Positions 11,582-23,000 of a stretch of 64,000 nucleotides of DNA are shown here, one piece after another. The notes beneath the pieces were generated by a model. The model had not been told where the DNA came from, ran no database searches, and saw nothing but the letters and a program-made list of their open reading frames with translations. The stretch is from Archilochus colubris. Its lineage: Eukaryota; Chordata; Aves; Apodiformes; Trochilidae. How positions within the stretch are numbered: the first letter of the stretch is position 1; each line of letters begins with the position of its first letter. The stretch spans positions 13,221,001-13,285,000 of the forward strand of contig CM041089.1 of the NCBI GenBank assembly GCA_023079485.1, given 5' to 3'. A program made the translations under genes and the position numbers.

Positions 11582-14230
11582 AGTCAGAGCTAACTCACTT
11601 TATTTGCCCTGTAATGTTGTGTTATTGTGTTCCCCAGTGTTTAGACAGCCTTTTAGCTTACACCAGGAATAACCTTTGGAATCTTCATAGATCCTCCTAC
11701 CTAGCTGATCCTTGGCCACTGCTTTGTCCTGATACTGGTAGACTGCAGAGCAGAACAGAAGTGTTAGTTGACAGAGTTAAGATAGTAAAAGCCCTCTTAA
11801 TTTGAAGTTTTTTGAGAAAAGGCAGTCAAATACCTGTAAAGACTCTTTTTAGAATCTCAGGGAATATTTCCATTAATGCTGAGCCTGACTTTGGCTTGTT
11901 TTATTTTTATTAACCCTTCATCTAGGAAAGCATCTTGTCCTCCTGAGTTAAAAAGATAAAATCAATCATAATTGTGAAAGTCATCCTTGTCTTTGGTAAA
12001 TGCTTTGAACTTGGTAGAAATCTTTTGATTCTAACAGACAGCTCAAGGGAATTGGTCATGTAAATAAAATTAGGTGCATACATTCCTAGAGCATTAAGTC
12101 TGTTATCTTCAAAACAGGCCAAGGGCTTCATAGAAATAAACTGAACATCTGCTAGAATGTCACCCTAGATGGGTAGGTTGCCTGCTTCTGTTTTATATTT
12201 AATAGTCAGCATTTTACACTACATGTGGGGGTTTTTTCATCAGTATTATAATGATAGACAATGTGGAATAGATCCCAGTCTATTGACAAGGATAGAAGAA
12301 ATGATTTTAACTTTACAATTTGGTAACCAACTCTCTCTTCCAGAGAGTTCTCAGTTTTTAGCTGTTTTCAAGAGACTTGTGGCAAGTGAGAAAGAGGGTT
12401 TTAAGTCTTTTCTAGACTTTCACTCTGTAATTAACTAGAGGTTACATGTTTATATACATGGGTTTCATTCTTTTATTTAAAACAAAGGCAAACAGCACCG
12501 TTACATCTTCACTGTATTGCTCCACACCTCTGCAATAGTAAAAGCTTCACCCAAGCTGTGTTATGGTTCAGCTTTAGAGCAGGAACAATAATTGGAATTC
12601 TGTTAAATTTGCACCTCTGACAACACAGTAACTCCTGAATAGTTACTATACCCCAGCCCTTTCCTCCTCCATAGCCCCACACTCTGACATCACCTACCAG
12701 GGGATGGTTCATGGATGCAGCAACAACTGTGAAACCTTTTAGCATCCTGGAATAAAAAAAAAACTTTCTTGTCAGGGTGGCCAGTTGAGCTTCTGTTTGA
12801 CTGCCCAAGGAAACCTGTGACAGTCCAATGAAGTACACTGTGGAAAGATATTTCTAGTTTCATTTAACTCCTTAGGGCATTTTACTCTAATTTGATCATA
12901 TGGGTTAGTTGGAACAATTGGGACTTTTTTTTTTTATTTTTTTTCTCAGCTGTGGGATATCAGTGCACTACAGAACTTGTCCCCACACACAATCTTCTAT
13001 TCAAGGTCTGTAGCTCCATTGCTACCAGGATAAAACACAGCCGTGAATTTCCAGAAGCAGTGGCATCTCTTTCCTGAACCTCTGCATCCATCTACTTCTC
13101 TGTAGATTTTAAGCTGCAGCAACTGGATTGATATAGTGGGGTTTTCATTTGTTTTATTTTTGCTTTTTCACAGCACCTTGGATCTCTAAGGCATTGAAAA
13201 AAAAACCAAAAACCTAAAACCCAAACTAACAAAAACACCCAACCCCTTCAAAAAACCTCCCAAAACCAAAGTACCCAACATTGTATTATGGAATGTAGAA
13301 AGAGGGGTGGGGAAAGCATCTCTTGTAATAGCAAGTTTGCTCTGTAGTTGCTCTTTTCAAGACCAAATCTTCCTGGGGAAGGCAGAAATCAAGTCAGTCT
13401 GTCTGCCTTGTCAGGAGGTATCTCTAGAGTTTTGATTTAACACAAACAGGCAAACAAATCCCTGCTCTCTAAGAGAGGAAAACTTGCATTGCATGTATGC
13501 TTTGCACATAGATATTGCAGATATAGAGCTAGAGGTTTGACATGTGCTGCTATATATGAGAAAACCCAATTTCTGAAAATTAAAAGAAAAAAAAAAACAA
13601 AAAAAGAGATCCTGCTGCATTCAGTGGGTCTGATTTCTAAATGTGCAACAAGACCCAGTGAATGCAGGTGCTTAAAGTAGAGGCTTCTGGAAATTCAGAG
13701 CAATATCCAAACACAACTTCAGTTTTATAGATAATGGAAAGATAAAGAGAGAGCTATGTCTTAACCAGAGAAAAACTCACAACACTTGATGGACAACTTT
13801 GCCACTGTCATTTTTGCAGAATGCACCAAGTTCAAATTGTGCCTGCAGTTTTTTTGGATTTAACAAACAAAGCAGACCAAATTATTTTCCTAAGCTTTGG
13901 AATTCCCAAAATAAACCTTGCATTTGTTTTATGCAAAAGAGATTCTAGGTTTTGAATATGCCTCCCCTTTGAGAAGAATAAATACAAAATTTGCCTAAAG
14001 CACTGAACAAGCTCTTAGAAACAGATGAGGAAAGCAGTCCCAAAAGGAAAAACAGTGGAGGCTTTTGCTTTGGGTTTTTTCCCTGAAAAAAAATTGTTCT
14101 TTTATATAAAAGAATGCATGGCTACAGGGATGAAATTGGAAAAAAAAAGTAGTACATGTGACAAACTTGAAAAGAGGTAAAGATTATTTTAGCACAGCTT
14201 GTAAAGGAGAATTTGTAAAGATCGGTACTT
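11582..14230. other. No gene recognised
   Basis: AT-rich DNA with T-runs, an A/C-rich tract (13198-13270) and short frames. The 89-residue frame at 12169-12438 has a mixed composition but resembles nothing I know and lacks splice or promoter context. Confidence 0.5.
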
Positions 14231-14799
14231 ATAGAATCATAGAATCATAGAATTAGCCGGGTTGGAAGGGACCTCAGAGATCATCTAGTCCAACCCTTGA
14301 CCCACCGGAGCAGTTGCTAGACCATGGCACTGAGTGCCACATCCAGTCTTTTTTTAAATGTCTCCAGGGACGGAGAATCTACCACCTCCCCGGGCAGTCC
14401 ATTCCATAGCCTAATCACCCTCTCCGTGAAGAAATTCTTTCTAATATCTAACCTAAACCTCCCCTGGCACAACTTAAGACTGTGTCCTCTTGTCTTGTTG
14501 AAGGTCGTCTGTGAAAAGAGTCCAGTTCCCACCTCGCTACAGCCTCCTTTCAGGTAGTTGTAGACAGCAATGAGGTCTCCCCTGAGCCTCCTCTTCTTCA
14601 GGCTGAACAGCCCCAGCTCTCTCAGCCTCTCCTCATAGGGCCTGTGCTCGAGTCCCTTCACCAGCCTGGTTGCCCTCCTCTGGACCTGTTCCAGGACCTC
14701 TACATCCTTCTTAAACTGAGGGGCCCAGAACTGGACACAGTACTCGAGGTGTGCCCTTAATGCTGGGGCTAACCTTGTGAAGTCAGCTGCTGGCATCAA
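14231..14799 (-). mobile_element. CR1 LINE, 5'-truncated, reverse orientation
   Basis: The + strand starts with the reverse-complement tail ATAGAATCATAGAATCATAG. On the minus strand a 160-residue frame (14317-14799) carries the C-terminus of CR1 ORF2: [55 protein letters not shown]. It differs from the other copies in wording ([14 protein letters not shown]), so it is another CR1 subfamily. The upstream catalytic part is missing, so it is not an active gene. Confidence 0.92.
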
Positions 14800-16362
14800 G
14801 AGAGAGATTTGGGATTTTTGCAGATTCTACAAGTGTGAGATATTAAGATTTTAACAACTAAAAAACACTTTCAGGTATGGTTTTGTTTCCTTACCTGAAC
14901 ACTGCCTTTCCTGAAGCATTTCTTGTGAACTGGAACCTTTCCCATGTTCTTGGGATTTTCTTTCAGCATGACTTATGGCTGTGGTTTCTCAGTAGAGGAA
15001 TTTCAGGAGTTTGCATGTCGTGCTCTATCCCACATCAGTGAACTGATTTTGCTGAAAAATGACCTGGCAAAAATGAGTTCTTTTCAAGTGACCTCAAGTC
15101 TGATTTACTGAAGGGCCACACAAAGAGTTCTGCTGGCACAGCTTCCAAGGGGAGTGCTATGGGAACAGAGTAGTGAGGCTCCAGGGATATTTGAAGGAAT
15201 ATATTTGAAGGTCCAGGAATATTTGGGCAGCTTCCCCCCAACACCTCAAACCCATGTTCTGTGCAAGCACAGCCAATTTTTTAATTTTAATTGAGCAGTG
15301 TTGCTTTGTGTTTTCTCTTATCAGTTCCATCTGCTCCTTCCATTGCTTATCTACATTTCTCTTTTATCATTTCTCCCCCCTTTCAGGTTCCCTCCTTGGA
15401 ATAAATCCACTTGTATGAAATTCACTGCATCTATATGCAAATCCCTGCTAACTCAGTAAAAATTCAAATAGCCTCTGGTGCTCTCTACTGAGTTAAGCAG
15501 ATGAAGACAGAAACAAACAAAGCCAAAATACCTCTATTTGCATTAACAATTTGCACCTTCATTTGTTAAAGGCCTGGTGCTAACCCCATCCAAACCAAAG
15601 CACTCAACTCTCCTGGAAATTAATGGGAAGACTCAATATTAATGAGAAAAATTAATCAAATTAATGGGAAGACTCTGTCAATACCAGATTTGCATCTTTG
15701 TGTCCAGGCAATTACAGGAAGGAGCTCCAGAGACATACCCTGGAAACATTAAAACAAAACCTCTATTGGTTCAGTAACACAATTCTCTTCCCACACATCT
15801 TCTCATAGCTTGCTGTTGTTCATGGTGTTTTAAAGATAATTTTTTTTTCTCATTTTATTTTGGTTATTGACTATGCAGAGATACAGTAAAGAGGAATCAC
15901 ATTAAATAGTCTAAATTACTGTTACAGAAAGTGAGAACACTGATTTTTTTAAAGCTTTGAGTGCTTCAAGTCACAAATACATTTGGAAACTCGACACAAA
16001 CTTCTATTTTCCTGGGCTACTTCTGTGCTTCACTGCTCTCCATGAATTTATTTCTATGAATGTTTGCTCCTGCATCTGCAAACTCATAAAATCTCTGATT
16101 AGTTTGCTGTCAGCCTCAACTGACCTGTCTCTCTCTGTGTCCTAATCACAGTATGGAGAAACCTTCCAGTCTGTTATTTACTTTGTGCTTGTTGCATCCC
16201 TCCAGCTCTGATCTCTGGCTGTTAATGACTTTTGGCCCTTCTGAAGGTGAAGGTGTCTGAAGCTGAGAGAAGTTCAAGATACATTTGTCATGACAGTCAC
16301 AGTTCTTTTGCTCTTTTTTTTCCCCCCTATTTTTACAGCCCAAGGATTTATTTCCTACAGGC
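14800..16362. other. No gene recognised
   Basis: Between two reverse-oriented CR1 copies. A small local repeat of TTAATGGGAAGACTC occurs around 15620-15675. Nothing else identified. Confidence 0.5.
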
Positions 16363-16800
16363 AGAGAATCACAGAATTGTTTGGGTTGGAAGGGACCTTA
16401 AGGATCACCCAGTTCCAACCCCTCTGCATGGACAGGGACACCTTCCCCCAGCCCAGTTTTCCCTTTCCAACCTGACCTGGAATATTTCCAGGGATGTGGC
16501 AGCCACAACAGCCCTGGGCAACCTGTGCCAGTGTCTCACCACCCTACACCTGAGATTTTTTCCCTAATGTCTACCCTAAACCTCCCCTCTTCCCTTTTAA
16601 AGCCATTACCTTATAAATGCCCTTATAAAAAGTCCTTCCTCATCTTTTCTGGAGGCACCTTCAGGGACTGGAAGGCCACTACAAGGTCTCCCTGGGACTT
16701 CCTTTTCTCAGCCTGGCCTCCCAGGAGTGATGCTCCAGCCCTCTGCTCTCACTCCATCAGCTCCATGTCCTTCCCCAAAATGACAAAGGGAATGACAAAG
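16363..16800 (-). mobile_element. Older CR1 LINE fragment, reverse orientation
   Basis: It opens with AGAATCACAGAATTGTTTGG and GTTGGAAGGGACCTTA, the reverse-complement end of an older CR1 subfamily. The familiar phrase GGGACACCTTCCCCCAGCCC and 'Cys-rich' CR1 3' text follow with many changes. The right boundary is uncertain by about 50 bases. Confidence 0.85.
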
Positions 16801-18647
16801 CCCTCAACAGGACACCTGGCCATGATTTCTGCTGGTGTGTTTCACCACTCCTAAGTCTTTCTGATTTATTTAGCAATTCCTTGGAATCAAGGCAGAGGAT
16901 TTATCATTAGGCAGTGATGCAGAACATTTCATGCACTATTACCAGAACCTGAATGTGCTAATTCCTGACAAACATTTCCCAAAGCTTCAACATAAATATA
17001 AGCAAGGTAATGTTTATACTTGCACAGACTTACAATCTCTCACAGAAATATATATGAGTTTTTTTCCCTATCAAATACTTCTTTTTGTCTCACACCATGT
17101 ATTTATATTCCCAAGGCAGGCTTAGGTATTTTTCCCTTTCTGAATCCAAGTTAATGCCTTCTCTTACCTCCCCTTCTCTGTTTCATTTGCCTCTGATCAA
17201 ACCACTGGTTTTGCTTCTTCACACTTATGCACACACACTAGGTTAGAGCCCATCCAGTTCATCTTTGGAGCACATGCTGAAATCAAATTTGAATTTTGCA
17301 GCCTTTATTCTCCCCTTTGCTCTTCTAATTTTCATTAACCTGATCCCCTTTATTTGCTTTGTGCTTCATATTTATTGTATTTTAATTCAAGTCAGGGATG
17401 AAAAAGTGGCTGCTGCTGAAAGCAAATAATCCCATTACCCTGTTGCTGGCACAGCCCCAGTAAACTCCCTGATGCAATTTTCCTTGAGTGAGTCCTTGCT
17501 CTGCAGCCAGCAGGAGCATTCCCATTAGGAATGTTCCACAAGCACACATCTGCCCTGAGGATCAGAGCTGCAGATGCAGATTCAACTCTCAGGCTTGGGA
17601 GAACATTCAGGTTAAAGTCAAGTTCTTTGGGTCACAAGACAGAGACTCCAGCACCATTGAGGAGTGTGCCCTGGTTGCTTTACCTTGCTCCTAACCAAGT
17701 TTTTTCCTTCAATGAGGTATTTCTCTGAGCAGCCTTCTTCCCACCATTCCCTCTTGAGCCCACAGTTTGCTGTCCTAGCCATAAATATGAAGAACAAACA
17801 TTTCCTGGAATCCTTTTGCTGGGAAGCTGTTACATCCTCCTTTTCCCTTCCTCCAGTCTCCTCTGCTCTTGGTAACACAACCCTCATTTGCTCCAGCTTT
17901 TCTTCTCTTTCAGAGCAATGCCTCTGCCTGTCTTTCTTGTTGCTCTTTTCCAGCTGGTCCACAATTCTCTGGACACCCAGCACCCACCCTGAGGATTAGA
18001 GCTAAAGCTGTTCTGACACAGAGCAGAGTGAGCTCCCCCAGGCTGTCCTGGTTAGACTGCCCTGAGCAGCATTTCCTTCTGGCAAGAACACCAGAGCATT
18101 TTTTGCCATTTTTTCTGCTTGTAACCCTCAGATCTTCTCCACCAGGACTGCAATTTGGCCCAATGGAGCTAAGGAGGAGGGGGTTGGGACTGACCTGACA
18201 TCAGCAATACTGCCTCTACTCTATGACTAGATTAAATCAATTCACCTGCATGTTTAAATGCACTCCTTGAAGGGGTGGAAGGATTCAACAGTGATTAAAA
18301 GTCAGGGTGTGTCCCAGTCTGTGTACTGGTATGGAGGAGAATTCTTCCTCCTGCTAAGCCCTGATTGCTGATGACTGCCCCACACCTACTCTCTCAATCA
18401 ACCCATTCCCCTTGAAGACAACAACTGAGGTTGGGGCAGTTTTCACAAGCCTCAAATTTGACCTCTCTTCCTTCCATCCACACATCCTAACCCTGGTTAA
18501 AATCTAAAGGGGGGATGAAAAGGGAGCCACAGTCTTGTCACCCATCTGAAGGCAAAGCATCTGTCCTTTCTTACCACATCAGGAAGAGCTGTCTGGTCCT
18601 AAAGGGCTCCCATAGCTTTCCATACCTGGAAATAGCCTATGGAAAGG
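16801..18647. other. No gene recognised
   Basis: C/T-biased + strand with several short overlapping frames (around 17500-18200) that have no recognisable motif. Their composition follows the pyrimidine bias, so I do not call them genes. Confidence 0.5.
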
Positions 18648-18885
18648 TGGGGGAAAAGTTAGGGAATTGTAGGGAAAAAGTTAGAGGAACTGTAGAGAAA
18701 AAGTTAGAGGAATTGTAGGCTAAAAGATAGGGAAATTGTAGGGGAAAAATAGGGAAATTGTAGGGGAAAAGATAGGGAAATTGTAGGGGAAAAATAGGGA
18801 AATTGTAGGGGAAAAATAGGGAAATTGTAGGGGAAAAGTTAGAGGAATTGGAGGGGAAAAGTTAGAGGAATTGTAGGAGAAAAGG
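18648..18885 (+). repeat. Minisatellite, 21-22-bp unit
   Basis: About eleven units of the type ATAGGGAAATTGTAGGGG plus AAAA repeat in tandem. Outer units read GTTAGAGGAATTGTAGGGG and inner units ATAGGGAAATTGTAGGGG, so variants are arranged symmetrically around a homogenised core. It lies 4 kb upstream of TRPM5 outside any gene I can see. Confidence 0.93.
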
Positions 18886-21800
18886 AGTCTGGGCATGGCA
18901 GAGGAAGGGTGAGGAAGCAGAGAGAAGAGGGAGAACAGCCTAGAAAGAAATTCCTATAGGTGTCAAAATGCTTCCCTGTGGTTCTGCTCTCACTGCTTTT
19001 TCTGGATAAATCTGCCAGGAAAGATTCTCTGCAGAGCTTCCCCTTGTAGAGTTTCCTTACAGCCATCACAACTGAAGTTAAAATTCCCTCTCCATCTCCT
19101 ACATCCCAGCAATTTAGACTGCCCAAATAAGAAGCAAAGAATTAAAAAAAAAAAAAGAACCCAAATTAGCACCACCCAAGAGGAAGGGCTAACCAGCAGC
19201 AGGACCTCCAAACCTCAGGGTGAGAAGCCCTGGTTGTACAGCAGGACAACTCTGACAGCTTCCATTTATGAGGTTATAGAAATAATGATTCACAAGGCTG
19301 GCTGACACTTGGGATGATTTAATCAGGCCACCCCTAATGTAAATGACACTGAGTCACATTTCCAGATGTAGGTGGAACTGGTGACTGCCTTTTCCTCATA
19401 ATTGTCTTGCTTTGCTAGTTAGAAATAGTTTTCTAGGTTGTATTTCAGATTTAGTAATCAGTCGAGGTACATTCTTTCCATTGATGTTTGTATTTATAGC
19501 CCATGGGAACATCTAGGACAGAATTTGACCTACAAACTTCAATACCTACCAGAAGCCTGGAGAGAAAAGTCTGGACTTAAGTCTGTACCAGACCTAAAGG
19601 TTGCTTGATACATACAACAAAATTTCAAATATAAAGACACAGAATGAGGCAGGCAAGGTGTTTGTGGCTTTTTTCCCCCTCCTACCTTTTATTAATTTCT
19701 GATTACTTTTCATTAAATTTAATACAATTGCATTCTCACCAATATTGGAGGGGGGAAAAATCAGATATTTCAACAACAACAAAAGTTGGAAAAATAAATA
19801 TATGGAAAGGGAGAAAAAGATGAAGTAATGGTCATCCTCCATTAGTTTTTCATCCAGCTGTGTTTACAGCCTTTATCTCTTCCAAAAAGTGCTTAGACCA
19901 TGCTCCTCTTTCTGGCTCTCTGCCTGTTCTTTCCCAAGACATGGATTTATTCCAGAGCCTTGCAATTAAACAAGACTCTGTGATGTTAGAGTGATGCAAA
20001 CCAACCATAGCTCAGCTGACTTCAGTGAACGTCACGACTTTGACCACAAAGATTTGACCCAATTGCTGTGACCTGACACACTTGCAATCTAGTACAGCCT
20101 GAAATCTCAAAGCAACAGCCCATGAAACCACTAGAGACTGACATGAAAGTCAGAACAAGACTGAAGTAAACCCAGGAGAAAGGCACTAAAAAAAAAAAAA
20201 ACAATCAGAAAAAACCAACAACAAACCCAACAAAAAGCAAACAACGACAAAAGCAACAAAGCCCCAACCAAAAATACATTATTTTAATGTTAATACATTG
20301 TTACTTTGCATGCCTAAAAATCCAGGAGGAATTAAAATTCTTGACTATTCCAATATTAGAGGCACAATGCAGTTGGTGTGCTTACTGAGCAGGATGAAGT
20401 GATGCTCCCCTGCAGTGACTGAGACAGCTGGAGAGCAAGAGAAGGAAACATTTCATGTGCTCAGCTTCTATTTATTCCTTGGAAGTCAAACAACAGGGAG
20501 AAGATAAAGAAAAACTCAAATTGTCAGATCTCACAAAACAAAAACCAACAAAAAAAGCAAGCTCATTGGTTTTGCCTACAAAAGATACTGAAAAGTGTAC
20601 ACAAGAACATGACAGAGAAACATTACCCCATAATAGTCCAGGATCTCCTCTAGTGTAGTTTCTCAGTAGTAGTTTTCTCCACTTTTTCCTTTAATAATAA
20701 TTCAGAATCCTGGATGAGTTTTGAATTTGTTTCACCAGTCTGTCTGTATCAGTTTTCTGCCCAATTTTCTGGCTTGGAATATGAACACAAGAACAGTGGC
20801 AGAAAATCATCACAGGTTCCATTTAGCTCTGTATCCCAGCACAGACAGCAGCCTGCAGGGATGCTGAAGTAGTGTAAGAACAGTACAGAAGGTGAAGTAA
20901 TACTCCTCCAAAATAAGCACTCAGTCCCAAATGTCATGGTTCAGAGTCAGCTTGAGAGAAAAAACAAAACAAACCCCCAGAATTTTGTGCCCTGGGCCTT
21001 TGTGCCTTTTTCACTTTGCAGCCTTACAAAAGCTTGGGAACAAAGCTTCTCTTTCTGCATCTTACCTACTTTTGTTTTGTTTGCTGTTGTTTACTACAGT
21101 TTAGTAAAAGAATTCCTAACAGAAAATCAAATAATGTTCCATTTCTGGCAAAAATCACCTACCCAAATGCAAGACAATTCCTTAGAAACCTCAGCAACTC
21201 AGTGCCTTTATTCCAAGACTAGTCAGGGATAACCACATTATCAAATTTTGCCAAATAAGGCCAAATAAACCATCAGATTACTTTGTAAATTGCTGTCTAT
21301 TCCAAGTCCATGGCTTGTGTGTGGACATCAATAAATGTGCCCTATCCAGGACAGTGATGAACAGTGTTTAATTACACCTTGGGAGTTCAGCCCTGAATAC
21401 TTTTTCCTAATCAAATCCTTTGTTCTCTCAGCAAGTTCCAGGAAGTGATTAGTGTAATTTAGAACAGACAACATGGGTTGTTATGACTCTGTTCACTCTT
21501 TTTTTCCCAAAACACTGTCTTCTATGCTCTTAGGAGATAAAGCTGCATCTCCAGTGGAAAAATGGACTCAAAAAGGTGGCTTTGCTGTGACCACCATTAC
21601 TGACAAGCCAAAAGAAGCTTTTTAGGTAAACCTCTTCACCAGACTAGGATGGTATCTTAGTGTTCAGGATAAATACCAGAAAATTTCCAGAAGTGATTGG
21701 GATGCAGCCAGGGAGGAGACTGAGAACATCATCTTGACAGCAATGATTTCTGACAGAAGTTTTGGAGGTCACTACAGAGGTGTGGAGTAGCTGTAAGGGA

Positions 21801-22672
21801 AACACATCTTGAAAGGGTCCATAACCACTTTTCAGAGGCAGATGAGAGAACAAGGCAACTCCAAACAACGTTTCCATAGAAAACATAGGAGAAGAAAACA
21901 CAGGGGAAGCAGTGGTGAAGCAAATAAAATCCAGGTTCCCTAAAGACTTCCCAGCCCCAGGGAATATCTGGAGGGATTGCTCCCTCTGCTGGAGCATCCT
22001 AATAGACCCACAAGAGGTGTGCTGTTTGACCCACTTTTAAGTCGACACCAGATGTATTGAACTAATAAATAAAGATTAATGAAGGGGTCATTACAATTGC
22101 TGACTTACTGTCACAAGGGTTTTTCAAAGGACTTGAAGATGCAGATGGAAGCAGAGGGAAATGTTTCATTGATTTGGTTTTAAAAAGAAACAACAGAAGG
22201 TCTATTAGGTGAAATATGAATTTTTCAGGTCCTAATTGTATCCATTGAGTCAAAGTAGAATGTAGAAAAAAAAAAACCAGAGCTTTTCAGTGTCTCCTTT
22301 AATGCAGAACAACTTTTGTTACATGACCTTTGCTCCAGGACAGATGATTTCCCACCTCCAGAGGAAACCTCCTGCCTCTTGAACTCTCTGTTCTTGTTGA
22401 ACCCAGCTTGGCCTTAAATACTTTGGCTGACAAAGAAATACCCTATTCCTATAGCAGAGTAAACCTCTCCTAAAGTACCTTCAGACAAATGCAGTGTCAT
22501 TACTCAGTTATTCAGTGCTCATGTTGGATAATTCAAGTTGTAGTAGGATGATGCAGAACAACATCAAGAAACCTCAGGCTCTCCCCGACACAGTTCCACT
22601 CGTGCTTGCAACAGTTTGTGCCTTTTTATAACTTAAATTACTCAGCTGTGGTGTGGAATCTTCCTCCCCCTC
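18886..22672. other. No gene recognised; TRPM5 upstream flank
   Basis: The region before TRPM5 contains A-rich and A/C-rich tracts (20187-20265) but no exon I recognise. The first exon of KCNQ1, the divergent neighbour of TRPM5 in mammals, was looked for on the minus strand and not recognised. Confidence 0.5.
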
Positions 22673-22679
22673 TATATAA
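22673..22679 (+). promoter_or_regulatory. Possible TATA-like element upstream of TRPM5
   Basis: TATATAA occurs 205 bases before the chosen start codon, the spacing of a short 5' leader. AT-rich DNA gives such strings by chance and no other core-promoter element was seen. No CpG-rich island precedes the gene, which would fit a tissue-restricted promoter. Confidence 0.25.
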
Positions 22680-22883
22680 TGCCCAACATTTGGTACAAAC
22701 AACTCCAATTTTAGCTGAAAGTTCTAAACCTAATAGTAAGAAAGAAAAATATTGGGCCCAAACCTCAGCTAGATGTAAAGGAATGGATTTTATAGCTTCT
22801 CCAGGTTAAACAGTTTCTCATTTCCCAGTTTTCTGTCATCTCAGTGAACACCTTGGGCTGCTGGGGATCCCCTTGCAAATCCA

Positions 22884-23000
22884 ATGGAGGAAATGGAGAC
22901 CAAGCTCTGCAGCACTGACAAAGAGGAAGATTTGAAAAGAGCTTTGCCCTACTGCTTAGGAGAAATAGACTTCACAGCCTCTGGGAAGAAACGTGGGAAG
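22884..23000 (+). CDS. TRPM5: TRPM5 coding exon 1 (residues 1-39)
   Basis: This exon encodes the start of the protein and ends with [14 protein letters not shown], matching the GEVNFGGSGKKRGK segment of mammalian TRPM5. The donor GTACAG follows at phase 0. The ATG at 22884 has a weak context (C at -3, G at +4). The in-frame ATG at 22893 (Met4) has G at -3 and +4 and could be used instead. I keep the first ATG because it gives 39 residues before the junction, the mammalian length. A possible acceptor (TCATCTCAG) lies about 30 bases upstream, so a noncoding leader exon is possible. Confidence 0.9.

Noticed and set aside
12169..12438. 89-codon frame with mixed composition
   Set aside because: No similarity recognised, no splice or promoter signals, and AT-rich intergenic context.
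17488..18198. Cluster of overlapping 65-121-codon frames on both strands
   Set aside because: They shadow one another in a C/T-biased stretch and no frame shows a known motif.
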